This document shows, one piece after another, positions 43,850 through 55,048 of a stretch of 64,000 nt of DNA; position 1 is the stretch's first letter, and the number at the start of each line of letters is the position of its first letter. The DNA is from Chloranthus sessilifolius (Eukaryota; Streptophyta; Magnoliopsida; Chloranthales; Chloranthaceae), in contig CM037586.1 in NCBI GenBank assembly GCA_021018995.1, positions 11,688,247-11,752,246 on the forward strand, written 5' to 3'. The position numbers and the translations under genes were made by a program. The notes under the pieces are model-generated. The model ran no database searches. It had not been told where the DNA came from and saw nothing but the letters and a program-made list of their open reading frames with translations.

Positions 43850-44690
43850 GTTCAAATATCATTTTTGAGATGTGTCACAAAGTTTCATCATATTTGCTGT
43901 GTGATTTGAAGACTTTGCTAAAAAGATCTATGTTGTCAAAGATTTATGATTTAAAAAAATCAACTACATTTTAACTTAATGGATAGTGGTTATTATTGAT
44001 TTTTGACCTAATGGTTCTTGAGATCATGAGCATACAATTAGACGGTCAGATTTTTATTCACATGACACAAATCTCGAAAAGTATTACTAATCATTTGTTA
44101 TATACACTGATGATCATGGCCACTTTTTGGGTTGTCTGCCATGTGAAATAACAATACAATCGCCTGATGGTAGACTCCCGATCTCAAGAATCATTTGGTA
44201 AAAGGTTATGGTGAAAAATGATTTTCATCATTTAATTCAAAACAGTCAAAGTTTAGTTTTATAACGGTCAACAGTTGATCCATCATTGAAGGGGGTAACA
44301 AGTAAGGGAAACATAAAAGTAGCCCCTACAGTGCAAATAGGTAAAACAAGATGGTCGGAGTGTAGATGAGACAAATCTTAGGGGGTAAATGCAAAAAGGG
44401 TACCTTTAAATATGCCCACCGAATTTTAAGATACAATCATGCCAAAAATTATTGATTGCTTTAAATCTGACGATGGAGATTGTGTTTCGCTCTAATCTTC
44501 TACTCAAGGGATCTTGAAGCCATGAGTGTACCATCAGACGGTTAGTGCTTTATTCCACATGTCACATATCCCAAAAATGTGGCCCTAAAGTCACGTTTGA
44601 GCGTGATGTGTACCACATGGGTTTAGGACCACGATTTTGGGATTTGTTGCATATGGAATAAAAGAATAACCGTCTAAGGTTATGTTCAAG
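43850..44690. repeat. Fold-back family copies, partial
   Basis: 43850-44270 and 44450-44690 contain the family's landmarks (TGATGGAGATTGTGTTTCGC, GGGATCTTGA, CATCAGACGGT, CACAT..CACA..TCCCAAAAA and their inverses). Neither copy has two clean ends. Confidence 0.6.
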
Positions 44691-44969
44691 GCTTCAAGAT
44701 AAAAATATCGGTTTCGGTCATGATCAAAACTAAGATCAACCTGGATTTTGATCAAAATTTAGGCAAAATTTTGGTCACTTGGAAGACTTTCTATCAAATT
44801 TTAAGTAGCAAGAGTGGGCCGAAACTGATATATTACCGGTGATAAATTGAGATTTAAGATGATATTTTGATCTATGTATAGGGCTGTCAATGCACCAGGC
44901 TGGCCCACATCTTGGCTCGAATCGAACTAGAAAACGTAAGGCTTTTATAGTAGAAAATTATTGTATTTA

Positions 44970-45720
44970 ACTATTTTAAACTTACCAAAAAAATAATAGA
45001 AAATAAAAGTTATATATTAAAAACTCATCCTAACTATAGAGAATATAATTCGCGCGCCAACAACGAATTGCGAATTATGAACACGAATTTGAATAGAGCA
45101 AATTACTAATATAGGCCTAGGATTTGTTGCCCTTTGACAAAAGCATTCTGGTTCACCCCTATAACGTTATTGTGAAACAACCCTAATCTCTTGCACAACA
45201 ATTTGGAGCTTTTAGTTGGGTTTGCGAGAGATAGATGGTAGGCTGTCTTACCCATGGGTCAAAATTTTGGATATCGGATACATATCGTCCGAGCTTAAAA
45301 TCGATACGTATCGGAATAATAAAATATCGGACGATACATTGAATGTATCGTCCGACATTTACATACAAATTGGCGATACGGTACATTGAATGTACCGTAT
45401 CGTTCAAGTCTGATACCGATACATATCGTCCGATACGTATCGGTATTGGACGATATTTTGATCCATGGTCTTACCCCAGTTTTGGAGAGGCCAATACCAA
45501 AACTCCCACCCACAACCTATCGCTTGGATGGATATATAGCACTTGCTATTGCACCAAGGTCCGGCCAATAATGGAATTAAAAAAAGTGGTACCTTTAAAG
45601 GCACCCATCGAATCTTGTTAGGCACCTATGGTAAAAACCATCGATTGCTTTAAATCAGAAGATGGAGGCCATTTTTCGCTCCAATCACCCGCATAAGGGA
45701 TCTTGAGATCGTAGTCCACC
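44970..45720. repeat. Segmental duplication, copy A
   Basis: Matches 53690-54300 (landmarks AGGATTTGTTGCCCTTTGAC, CAATTTGGAGCTTTTAGTTG, GGTAGGCTGTCTTACC, CACCCACAACCTAT). Copy A is interrupted by the MITE at 45253-45467, which copy B lacks. Confidence 0.85.
45253..45467. mobile_element. hAT-like palindromic MITE, copy 2
   Basis: Ends CATGGGTCAAAATTTTGG and (inverted) CATGGATCAAAATATCG; 8-bp TSD GTCTTACC at 45245-45252 and 45468-45475. The duplicated region at about 54030-54045 has a single GTCTTACC and no insert, i.e. the empty site. The interior repeats CGATACGTATC and CGGACGATACATT words. Confidence 0.9.
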
Positions 45721-45987
45721 TATTAGACAGTCAAATTTTGATTTCATAGGCACGGATCCCCAAAAAGTGGCCCTAAAATTAAATGGCACACATCTTGCTC
45801 AAGCGTGACTTTGAGGCTACTTTTTTGGAGTTTGTGCCATGTGAAGTAAAAAATTGATCGTCTGATAGGTGCTCCCTGATTTCAAGATCCCTTGTGTGGA
45901 AGATTGGAGTGAAAAATGTTCACCATCATCTAACTTAAAGCAATCGATGATTTTTAGCGTAGGTGTCCAACAAGATTCGTTGGGTGC
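45601..45987. mobile_element. Long-TIR fold-back element 1
   Basis: Almost the whole 387 bp is an imperfect palindrome. The left arm starts GCACCCATCGAATCTTGTTA and the right arm, inverted, GCACCCAACGAATCTTGTTG. Flanks CTTTAAAG and GTTTAAGG may be a decayed TSD. No coding capacity. Confidence 0.75.
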
Positions 45988-46009
45988 GTTTAAGGCTACC
46001 CTAAAAAAG

Positions 46010-46390
46010 GGAGCCATTACTTGCACATGCTTTTTAAGTGATTACATCAAGGTTAAAAAAAGATTTTGTATTTTAGGGACATGTGAAAATGAAAACGCAA
46101 TTTAAGCCGTATGATTTAAAGTTTATGATCTGTAGATCCTTAGTGGATAAGATTTGAGCAAAACACGATATTTATCATATGATTTATTATTATCAACCTT
46201 TGAATCAAATAATAGCCTTTGACTATATTTAATTACATAATGGAGATTATATTTTATATCAATCTTATCTACTAAGAATTTATATATCACTAACTTTAAA
46301 GCTAACATCCCAAATTGCATTTTCACATGCCCTTAAAATACAAAGTCTTCCTTTAACATCGGTGCAATCACTTAAAAAGCGAGTGCACGC
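46010..46390. repeat. Fold-back repeat, TTGCACATGC / GTGATT..CATC subfamily
   Basis: Opposed arms AAGTGATTACATCAAGGTTA... and TAACATCGGTGCAATCACTT, with AATTTAAGCCGTATGATTTA inside. Related to 32040-32960. Confidence 0.65.
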
Positions 46391-46820
46391 TCCCCCGAAA
46401 AATAGACCCTAATGCCCTGTTTGTTAACATGAGTTCTGGCAAAAATAAGCTGGAAGTTTGAAATTTCCCACAAAACTGCAATTTGCAAGTGTTTGGCAAT
46501 ATGGTGGGACCCACAAACTAGAGTTTTTTTGAAAAAAAACTCACATAAAATTTTCAGCCAAAATTTGGCTAGCACTTTTTTCTGCCCATGATATGGGTTA
46601 AAAGATCGGAGAAATTTTGGTGGCCACCCTGGCAACCCGAAATTCGTTCTTTTCAACTCGGATATTTTATGCTTAAAATCGTTTGATTGCTTTAGATTAA
46701 TCGATCAAGGTTTTTTTTTCATCATAATTTTTCATATAATGGATCTTGAGACTATGAGCTTATCATCAAATGCTCAATTTTTTTTGTTGATATGGCACAC
46801 ATGTCAATACCTCTTTCTTC

Positions 46821-47232
46821 ACGCCCACGCATTCTTTGAAAGCGCCTACATCTCAGACCCTTGAAAAAAACGTTGATTTCTTCGGATCAGATGATGGAGA
46901 TCTTTTTTAACAAATATCTTCCACAAAATAGATCTTAGGTTCATGGTGCATCAATCTGACGATCAATTTTTAATTTCCTGTATCACCTATACCCAAAATA
47001 TGACTCTTCAATCATATAACACACATCATGCTCAAACGTGACTTTAGGGCCATATTTTGGGGACTGGGGACGCATGGAATCACAAACTGGCCGTCCGATA
47101 GGTGTTACATGATTTTAAGATCTATTTTATGGATGACCGGGGTGAAAAACAATCACCCTCATTTGATCCGAATAAATCAATAGTCTTCAAGGGGTTTGGG
47201 ATGTGGGCGCTTTCAAAGAACGCATGGACGCG
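46821..47232. mobile_element. Long-TIR fold-back element 2
   Basis: The left arm (CGCATTCTTTGAAAGCGCCT) and inverted right arm (TGCGTTCTTTGAAAGCGCCC) match, as do the internal landmarks of element 1. About 410 bp. Confidence 0.75.
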
Positions 47233-47289
47233 AACAGAGGTACCCATAAACAACAACGTCAATAAATGTAACCCAACCATCTAAGCCAA

Positions 47290-47890
47290 TTAATTTGAAG
47301 GCCATGATCTAAAGATCATAAGTGAAAGATTTGCACCAAGCATAATCTTTATCATATGACTCAATGCACTTCAAAGCCATTATCCGATTAAACAGTTAAT
47401 TGTATCGAATCAGATGATAGAGATTGAGTTTTGCACTACTCTTTTGCATCGTAGATCTGTAGATCATGGCCTTTATATCATATGGTTTAGATGCAACCTC
47501 GCCTCATAATCGTACTATTTTTTTGCACTGTAAAATCGTAACCTCACCTCATCTCTTCCGGCCAACATGCATTGACTGCTTTGAATTTGAAAAAGGAGAT
47601 TGTTTTTATCCCAATCTTCCAGGTGATGCATCTTGAGATCATGGGTATATCAATTTTTTTATTTCATGTTGCACCCATTCCAAAAAATGACTCGTGATTT
47701 GTATTTGAGCTTGATGTATGTCTTACGAGTTTAGAGTTACTGTTTGGGATTTCTACTAGGCGGAATAAAAAACTATTTGAGTGTATGCCTATGATCTCAA
47801 GACCCATCTTGTAAAAAGTTGGGACAAAAAAAAAAATTCATGTTCTAATTTAAAGCGACTAATACATTTTTGCCCGACGAGATGAGGTGA
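47290..47890. repeat. Further fold-back family pieces
   Basis: 47290-47480 is of the GTCAA/TTGAC subtype; 47570-47850 has GAGATTGTTTTTATCCCAAT and its partner GGATTTCTACTAGGCGGAAT region. No gene in this stretch. Confidence 0.55.
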
Positions 47891-48749
47891 GGTTACATGT
47901 TCATATGGAGTGAAAAATGGTGCCTTCAGAAAATAATTTTACACAATATAGCCAAACAGCTGAAAAAAAAAAAATCAAACCATGGTAAAATTTTAAAATA
48001 AAACTTCCTATGAGCTCTTTTTCTTCACCAACCCATGGGAAGTAAAAAAAAAAAAAAACCTCCCATGAGTTTTGTCAAACAAGGCATAAATGTATCCAAA
48101 AGGCAAATTCATTTGCACCGAATGCCAACTCTGTTTTTTAAGCTTTTAAAATGGTAGGGTTCATTTATTTGACATCACAGATGCTACTAGCCACTTTCCT
48201 AATGCATACAGTATGGTAGAGTTTTTATACTTTATTTGAATGGTTCACCGTAAAGCTGTGCCTGGCCGGTCACATTTTTTTTTCTTCTTCTGGCCAAGTA
48301 GCACTATTTTTATCATGCATGCAGTAATGAGAAAGGTTGGATGCGCAGATCTAGTGGGTCGAAAATAGAATCAGCAGAAGCATCTCAATCATCTAACCTC
48401 TCAAAGCGATCAAATATCTTTAAAATAAACAATTAATAGATCTTCCATAATCAACTGTTGCCAATCATAATTAAAGGTGTTTGGTTGCGTTGAATCCGAG
48501 ATCTTGACCCCCTTGGCACACTTGATAGTGTGACGTTGCCAGAATCAAAGACCCATCTATCACCTTGATTGCGAATGGCGGGTTCCGTTACTTTATACAA
48601 AAGTCTTATGTATGATATGGTATTAGTATAGGTAATGTGTGAAACTTAACTTAATTTTTTATATTTTATACAAAGTCAAAGGTATTTTATATTTTGAATG
48701 TTAATCTAGGTAGAGAGGAGCAACAACTTATGGGGTACCTCTATTTGCA
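47891..48749. other. Non-coding, nothing recognised
   Basis: AT-rich with A-tracts; no open frame of note and no clear repeat ends. Confidence 0.5.
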
Positions 48750-48751
48750 CC

Positions 48752-49071
48752 CACTATTTTACTTGTGGGTGCCTGTATTAAAACCCATTGACTGCCTTAA
48801 ATTGGATGATGATGATTGTTTTTCCTTCCGCACTCTGACATAATAAATCTTGAGATGATAAACGTGTCATCAGACAGTCAAGTTCTGATTCCACATGGTA
48901 CAAATCTCTGCCACATTTTTGGATCTTTGCCACTTGAAACCAAAACCTTGACCGTGTGATGGGACGCCCATCATCTCAAGATCCATCGCGTTAAAGATTG
49001 GATGGAAAAACAATCACAATAATCTGATTTAAGGCGGTCAATGAGTTTTAGGCTAAGTGCCCACGCAAATA
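48752..49071. mobile_element. Long-TIR fold-back element 3
   Basis: Left arm AAAACCCATTGACTGCCTTA against the inverted right arm AAAACTCATTGACCGCCTTA, with GATGATGATTGTTTTTCC inside. About 320 bp. Confidence 0.7.
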
Positions 49072-49450
49072 CAAACCCACTAATTTATAGACATAGTGTT
49101 AGGCGTCCAACCTGTGCTTCACGAGATGCCACCATCTCCAGGGTTGACCTAGGGCATGGGTGAAAACTTCGTAATATTTTATAAAAAGAGTTGTTATTTT
49201 TTATTAATTAATTAATTAATTAATCATAGTTTATGATGAATTGAAGGAATACACACTTTTTGAAATACGCACATTTTTTCGTGACTCCAATGAATGAACT
49301 GTGTCTCACCCCATCTCCTCTAGGCGACATGCATATTTGCAATTTAGACAATGGAGATCATTTTTTACCTATCTTTCACACAATAGATCTTGAGATCATG
49401 AGCGTTTAATCAAATATCGCACACATTAAAAACCTGATCAAAAATAATGC

Positions 49451-49535
49451 TGTCTATGTGTCCCAACGTGGAGCTTGACAGTTCCAAATAAACGTCTCCA
49501 ATGCCTACTATTGGCTTATATGTAGCACTCCTGTC
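49451..49535 (+). pseudogene. Duplicated 5' piece of the downstream membrane-protein gene
   Basis: Closely matches 49800-49884 of the gene (TGTCCCAACGTGGAGCTTGA versus TGTCCCAATGGGGAGATTGA, then TCTCCAATGCCTA). An in-frame TAA replaces the TAT codon. Confidence 0.8.
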
Positions 49536-49718
49536 TGTAAGGATAATAAGTAATGGAAACATGAACGTAGGGACCGTTTTGTAAATAGGTAAAATACGAG
49601 GGGCACCCTTATTTATGTGGTCACACACTCCGAATATCCTATATCTGCTCACCTACTGTTTAAGATCTTCTTAAATCGTCTCATAACTAGTTCACCTGAT
49701 CTAGTGGGAAGAAGAAGA

Positions 49719-51906
49719 ATGGTGGATGCTCAGAGATCATTTGGAGGCCTTGGAATTTTGAAGAATGTTTCACCTTTGCCTGCTGTTGGCTTATATCTGC
49801 TCTCTGTGTGTCCCAATGGGGAGATTGACAATTCCAAATATGCTTCTCCAATGCCTATTATTGGACTATATATAGCATTCGGCACTCTGGTATGTTTGCT
49901 CTGCATGTTTTTCGACCTGTGCTACGGTTTTCATTGTGGGCAGCGATGGCTGCCTTGCAAGCTGTTTTCAATGAACTCATTTACAATGACGCTATTATCG
50001 ATAGCTACAAAGCTATCTGTAGATCTGAATACTTCCATGCCGAGGGAAATCGAGCAGCTATCTAAGCTCACAAGTAGTGCGCTTTTATGTATCTCCATGG
50101 GATTTTTAATGCCTTCGCTTGCAACCTCGAGAAAATCTGAAAGCGTAGCCAATCTGGCCTCCTTGAGCGTGCTGGTCATAACTGTTGTTGTCAACGTGAG
50201 CATACAGATATCAACAGGGGTGATCTTCGCTTTCATTGTGGAACATGTGATCGTTTTGATTTGCATGTTGGTATTATTGATTCTGTTATGCTCTTCTACT
50301 TTGTATCTTAGTTACTTAGGTGATTTTGTTGCGTCCATATATAAAGAAGGGGCAAAAGAAGCACCATCTGAATGTGGTTTAAAGGGCATGAGAGAACAAT
50401 TGAAGGCACTTTACTATCGGTGTTATTATTGGAACCCTCAATTGTTATGTTGCGAAACCTCTAATTATAGCAGTGTAGGCTTGCTTTGCAGCTTAGTAGT
50501 AGTAGTGGTATTAGAAGCCGCACTGCGATCATTAGCTTTCAAGGAACTGAAGTTCTGTAAGGGAGTTTCTGATTACAAGTGGTCAGTGGGGTGGGTAATT
50601 GTCATACAACTTGTCACAATCACAGTGGGTGCTTTTGTTGTTTGCTTTAGGTGGTTCATCATAATAACCCACAGGAGCAGAAAATTAAAATTTTTGAAGA
50701 CCCAATCTGGTAGGGAATTAGGTTTCATTCTCGGTTTCATATTTTCTTTACGATTTAATCCCCTGCATTTTAGATTCCATAATAGGCACCTCATGAAATT
50801 AGGTCGAATATTGAAATGCCTTATCAGGACCGTGCTGTCAGTTATGAATTTAGGAATGCTATGTGCCAGTGTGTTTGTTAGTGAAGAAATTATTTTCTTT
50901 GTTAACTCATGATACTAACGAATCTCCAAATTGGGAAGAATTGATGTATTCCATAGGTGGGTTCTTATCTGACGATGAGGAGCTGCAAATATGGAAATCA
51001 AGGGTTGCCGAAAAAAATATGAAGAGATTGATGGACGCGAGTAAGAGGAACGCAGTAACTCATATTATTGCCCTTTTATCTAAAACTTTTCCTCAAAGAC
51101 CACAACAACTTCAATCCCTCTTGAGCATTATGCAACGTCGAGAACAAGATGATGGAAAATTCGTAGCAATTTCACAATATTCAATGATAGTCCTTACAAA
51201 AATCGCAGCGTATTCCATACCACATTTCCTTAACGAATCATTAAAGGAAGGCTTAAAGGAAGCATTGGAAATCATGTCTTTTGTTGAAAAGAAAATGAAA
51301 GCTCAAGGATTCGACTATAAATATAGAGAAATGTTTGCGCGGATTGATCGTTTTTTAGAATGGTTTGATTGTATACATATGGATATAATTAAACCCGCAT
51401 ATGAGAGAATACCTAATAATACTGAAAAGTCTGGCACTGGAGGGGATGGAGAAGCGGACCTACGCCGTGCCCTTTTGATCATTGAGTGGTTACGTGACTC
51501 GAATATTCAAGTGGAAACTAGACGTATAATTTGCGACTCTATTTTGGAAAGTAGGAATATATATACATCAATTACCGAGCTGTATGATCATATTGAGCAA
51601 GCATTTGTAGACATACTGCTTTCGTTCCTCAATGACCTACCTATCGCCATATTTATGGAGTATTCTGAGGGTACCATTGAAGATTCTAAAGCGAGAGTGA
51701 GTAGAGCCATTAAATTCATGTGCATACTTGAGTTGCTGGAAGACAAAATTACGTTGTCGTCATGGCCTGATCAACTTGATATCAACAAGAGAAACCTAAC
51801 AAATATTGCTCTTACTGATACAACAATCGACAACACCATCAACAATAATTCTCTTCCTTTGGATGATGCAACGGATCAAGAAATACAATCTGCAAATAAT
51901 GTTTGA
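49719..51906 (+). CDS. Plant-specific multi-pass membrane protein, frameshifted
   Basis: The ATG at 49719 opens a frame to 50912 and a second frame (from about 50890 to 51906) completes the same protein after a shift of one base near 50890-50912. The N-terminal half has several hydrophobic segments: about residues 47-67 (PIIGLYIAFGTLVCLLCMFF), 149-165, 168-190, 250-268 and 290-312. The C-terminal half (EELMYSIGGFLSDDEELQIW onward) is soluble and helical. It resembles an uncharacterised plant membrane-protein family with SVDLNTSMP and VEHVI motifs; function unknown. There is no intron in the coding part. The shift could be a true mutation or a sequencing error. An internal PLPAVGLY/PMPIIGLY repeat marks a local duplication. 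Confidence 0.7.
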
Positions 51907-52490
51907 AAACAGTACGGTGGTAAGTAAACCATAATCTTTGACTATTTTCTCCATTAATGATAGGGATGCAAGTTCGGTGTACCGAACTGAACCTGAATTT
52001 TTCGGTGTTCGGTTTGGTACATCCCAAACCAAAACCTAATTGAAACCCGGTTTGGTTCGGTTCAATTTTTTTTTTCTGAAACTGAAACTAAAATCGAAAC
52101 CGATTCGGTTTAGTGTAGATAAAATACCTTTTTTTTTTTTTTTAGGGTATTTTTTATATATTTTTTTTGGTTTTTTTCTGGTTTATTTTTTTGGTTTACT
52201 CAACCTACCCTCTCGATTTTCGGTTTCAAGCCACCCAAACCAAAAGCAAACCGAATTGGGGTTCGGTTCGGGGCCCTCAGTTTTCAGTTCGGTTTCGCTG
52301 TTCGGTTCAAAACTTGCATCCCTAATTAATGATCTCTTGTAACATCCATGCACTAAACTATTGGTTGGTTGTGATGTTTTTCCACAGAAAAGGAAGATTG
52401 ATGCGAGGACTATTAAAGAATAAAATAAAAAATGTTTATGTTACCTGTTACTCTGTTTCTTTCTTGTTATCAATAAGAAGTACAAAACAT
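51907..52490 (+). other. 3' UTR with intron and polyadenylation region
   Basis: A donor GTAAGTAA at 51920 and an acceptor TTCCACAG ending near 52387 suggest a 3'-UTR intron of about 467 bp holding a MITE. The last exon carries AATAAAATAAAAAATG near 52420 and ATCAATAAG near 52470. Inferred from splice-site quality only. Confidence 0.5.
51961..52324. mobile_element. hAT-like MITE with CGGTTCGGTT content
   Basis: Ends TAGGGATGCAAGTT and (inverted) TAGGGATGCAAGTT, perfect 8-bp TSD ATTAATGA at 51953-51960 and 52325-52332. Interior rich in GGTTCGGTT/AACCGAAC words. Both TSD length and ends fit the hAT superfamily. Confidence 0.9.
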
Positions 52491-52899
52491 TAAAATCTTG
52501 CTTGTTTGGATGCTTTTCACTGCAATTTGATGTTAAATAATATGAAAATGAGTGAGAAAAAATAACTCATTCATTGATTTCAGGGCAACCATCATCACTT
52601 TTCTTTCTTTTAATTAATATTTGCAGGGCATCACCACTGGGGCAAGGGTCCAATGCCCTACATAAAATAAAGTGATGAAGCACCTTCTACTTGCTGAACC
52701 CTAGTGCACCTTAAATATGTGCACTCTCGAATATAAGGTAAGATCTCTGGTATAAATGCTATCTAGGATTAATGGTATTTTTGGATTTACATGATAGCTG
52801 TTAAGTATTAATGGCATCTGACTGCTTAGAAATAGAATATAGAAAGGATTTTTCATCCTAATATTTTAAACAACTTCATGTCACAGGCACCTCACTTGA
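52491..52899. other. Intergenic, nothing recognised
   Basis: No open frame of note and no repeat ends seen. Confidence 0.5.
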
Positions 52900-52904
52900 C
52901 AATT

Positions 52905-53165
52905 TTCAATCAGACAATGGAGATCGTTTTTCATCCCAATCTTCCATGCAATACATCTTGGGGTCATAGGCCTACCATCAGATGGTTAGATGGCGATTTC
53001 ACTTAGCACAAATCCCAAAAAGTAAATGTGATTAGTGTACCATCAAATATGGTTTACATTCACTTTTTGGGATTTGTGCCACATGTAGTCAACATCTAAT
53101 CATCTGAAAGTAGGCCTATGATCTAGTGATCTATTGAGTGGAAGATTGGGACAAAGAAGAATCTA
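52905..53165. mobile_element. Long-TIR fold-back element 4
   Basis: Left arm AGACAATGGAGATCGTTTTT, GGCCTACCATCAGATGGT; right arm inverted carries the same words. Centre near 53035. Confidence 0.7.
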
Positions 53166-53245
53166 TATCTTTGCTCCTACTAATTACCGATTTACTTATT
53201 TATTTATTAGATTTTTTATCTCGGTGTTTCCAACTGCCATTGAAG

Positions 53246-53606
53246 CATAGTGATAAATTTCTCCGAAATTTCTTTGAAATTTACTGAAACAGGGATCGGG
53301 CGAAACTTTTAGTGAAATTTCGATGATTTCTCCGAAATCATTGAAATTTCATTAAGTTCGGGGAAATTAACGAAATTTCGCCGAAATTAACAAAATTTCA
53401 CCCAAAATAATAAATTTTTTCTAATTTTTGTCATTTTAAAAATAATAAATAAGTTTTTTATGAAGTTTAAATATAATTTATATTTAATATTTTTTGCACT
53501 CCCCGAAATTTTTCCGAAACTTTTCAAATTTTTCTCGAAATTTATCGGAAATGAACCAAAATGACCCCCTAGCCAAATGTTGCCGAAAACAAAATTTGTC
53601 ACTATG
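53246..53606 (-). mobile_element. hAT-like MITE, CATAGTGAYAAATTT family, copy 2
   Basis: Perfect 8-bp TSD CATTGAAG at 53238-53245 and 53607-53614. Ends CATAGTGATAAATTTC and (inverted) CATAGTGACAAATTTTG. Reverse orientation of 26344-26666. Confidence 0.9.
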
Positions 53607-53689
53607 CATTGAAGGCCCTAAAACATTTTTATGAACACACTTTTCTGGGCACCTTTCCGTCCGCAAGGAAAAGTAACATTATTTTATTT

Positions 53690-54440
53690 TCTATTACCAA
53701 AAAAATAATAGTAAATAGAAGTTAAATATTAAAAACTCATCTACCCAAAATAAAATAAAATAAAACCTTATCCTACCCATAAAGAATGCAAATTACGAAT
53801 CCGAATTCGAATAAAGAAAATTAGTAACATAGAGCTAGGATTTGTTGCCCTTGACAAATGCATTATGGTTCATCGAATAGAGGGAATTACTAATATAGAG
53901 CTAGGATTTGTTGACCTTTGACAAAAGCATCCTGGTCCACGCCTATAATGTTATTGTGAAAGAGCGCTAATCTCTTGCACAGTAATTTGGAGCTTTTAGT
54001 TGGGGTTTGCGGGAGGTAGATGGTAGGCTGTCTTACCTTAATTTTGGAGAGGCCAATATCAAAACTCGAACCCACAACCTATGGCTTTGGATAGATATAT
54101 AGAAAGTGGCCATTGCACCAAGGTTGGACCTATAATGAAATTAAACAAATGGGTAGCTTTAAAGGCACCCACCAGATCTTGCTAGGCACTTATGCTAAAA
54201 ATCATCGATTGCTTTAAATAAGAAGATGAAGATCGTTTTTCACTCTAATCTTCTACACAAGGGATCTTGAGATTATGGTGCACCTATCAGATGGTCAAAT
54301 TTTTTATTCAATATGGCACGGATCTCCAAAAAGTGGCCCTAAAATCACATGACACACATAACCCTCACGCGTGGCTTTGAGGCTACATGTTTGGAATTTG
54401 TACCATGTGAAGTAAAAAACTGACCGTCTGATAGATGGGT
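53690..54440. repeat. Segmental duplication copy B and half fold-back element
   Basis: 53690-54170 matches 44970-45600 without the MITE. 54166-54440 is the left part of a fold-back element like the one at 45601, cut off by the TRIM-like array at 54445. A short internal duplication (AGCTAGGATTTGTTG at 53831 and 53900) is also present. Confidence 0.8.
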
Positions 54441-54444
54441 CCTT

Positions 54445-55048
54445 TATAATAGTCCCACATTGGATAGAGAAAAGTCCTAACCCTAGACTATATGTGATTA
54501 CGGATACTACATATTATGGGGTAGAGACTTAAGCCCATGTCAGAAACAAAATAGGTCTAGGTCGTCACAGAATGATATCAGAGCCGAGTACGACTCTACT
54601 ATAGGGGGGGAGGGGGGATTGTAATAGTCGCACATTGGATAGAGAAAGGGGGGGGGAGGGGGGGGGGGGGGGGGAGGAGATTGTAATAGAGAAAAGTCCT
54701 AACCCAGGGCTATATGTGATTGCAAACACTACATGTCATGATGCGTACTGGACAATAGCTTCCGTTGTGCGCTCTGATATAGGGATGATGCATTCTAGGT
54801 GGGGACTTAAGTCCATGCCAGGAACCAAATCGGGAAGGGGACTTATGCCCAGAATAGAACAAAATTGGGGCGGGGACTTAAGCCCAGAACCGGATAATAT
54901 TGTGGCATATGGGTCTGGGTCGTCACAGAATAGTATCAGAACCGATGACGACTCTTCTATAAGGTGGGACGCTATAATAGTCCTACATTGGATAGAGAAA
55001 AGTTTGAACCCTGGGCGGGCTATATGTGATTGCGGAAACTACATGTCA
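54445..55048 (+). mobile_element. Tandem TRIM-like LTR array
   Basis: Three LTR copies start T(G/A)TAATAGTC.CACATTGG: 54445-54569, 54620-54927 and 54973-55048 (truncated). Copies 1 and 2 end GTCGTCACA, each followed by a Met-tRNA-type primer site (GAATGATATCAGAGCC at 54570, GAATAGTATCAGAACC at 54928), a short ACGACTCT segment and a purine stretch, then the next LTR. The internal segments are only about 50 and 45 bp. Copy 2 contains a poly-G run at 54649-54680. Copy 3 is cut by the gypsy LTR. Confidence 0.8.

Noticed and set aside
54445..55048. Cassandra-type TRIM with 5S rRNA promoter
   Set aside because: The LTRs contain no 5S-like internal control region.
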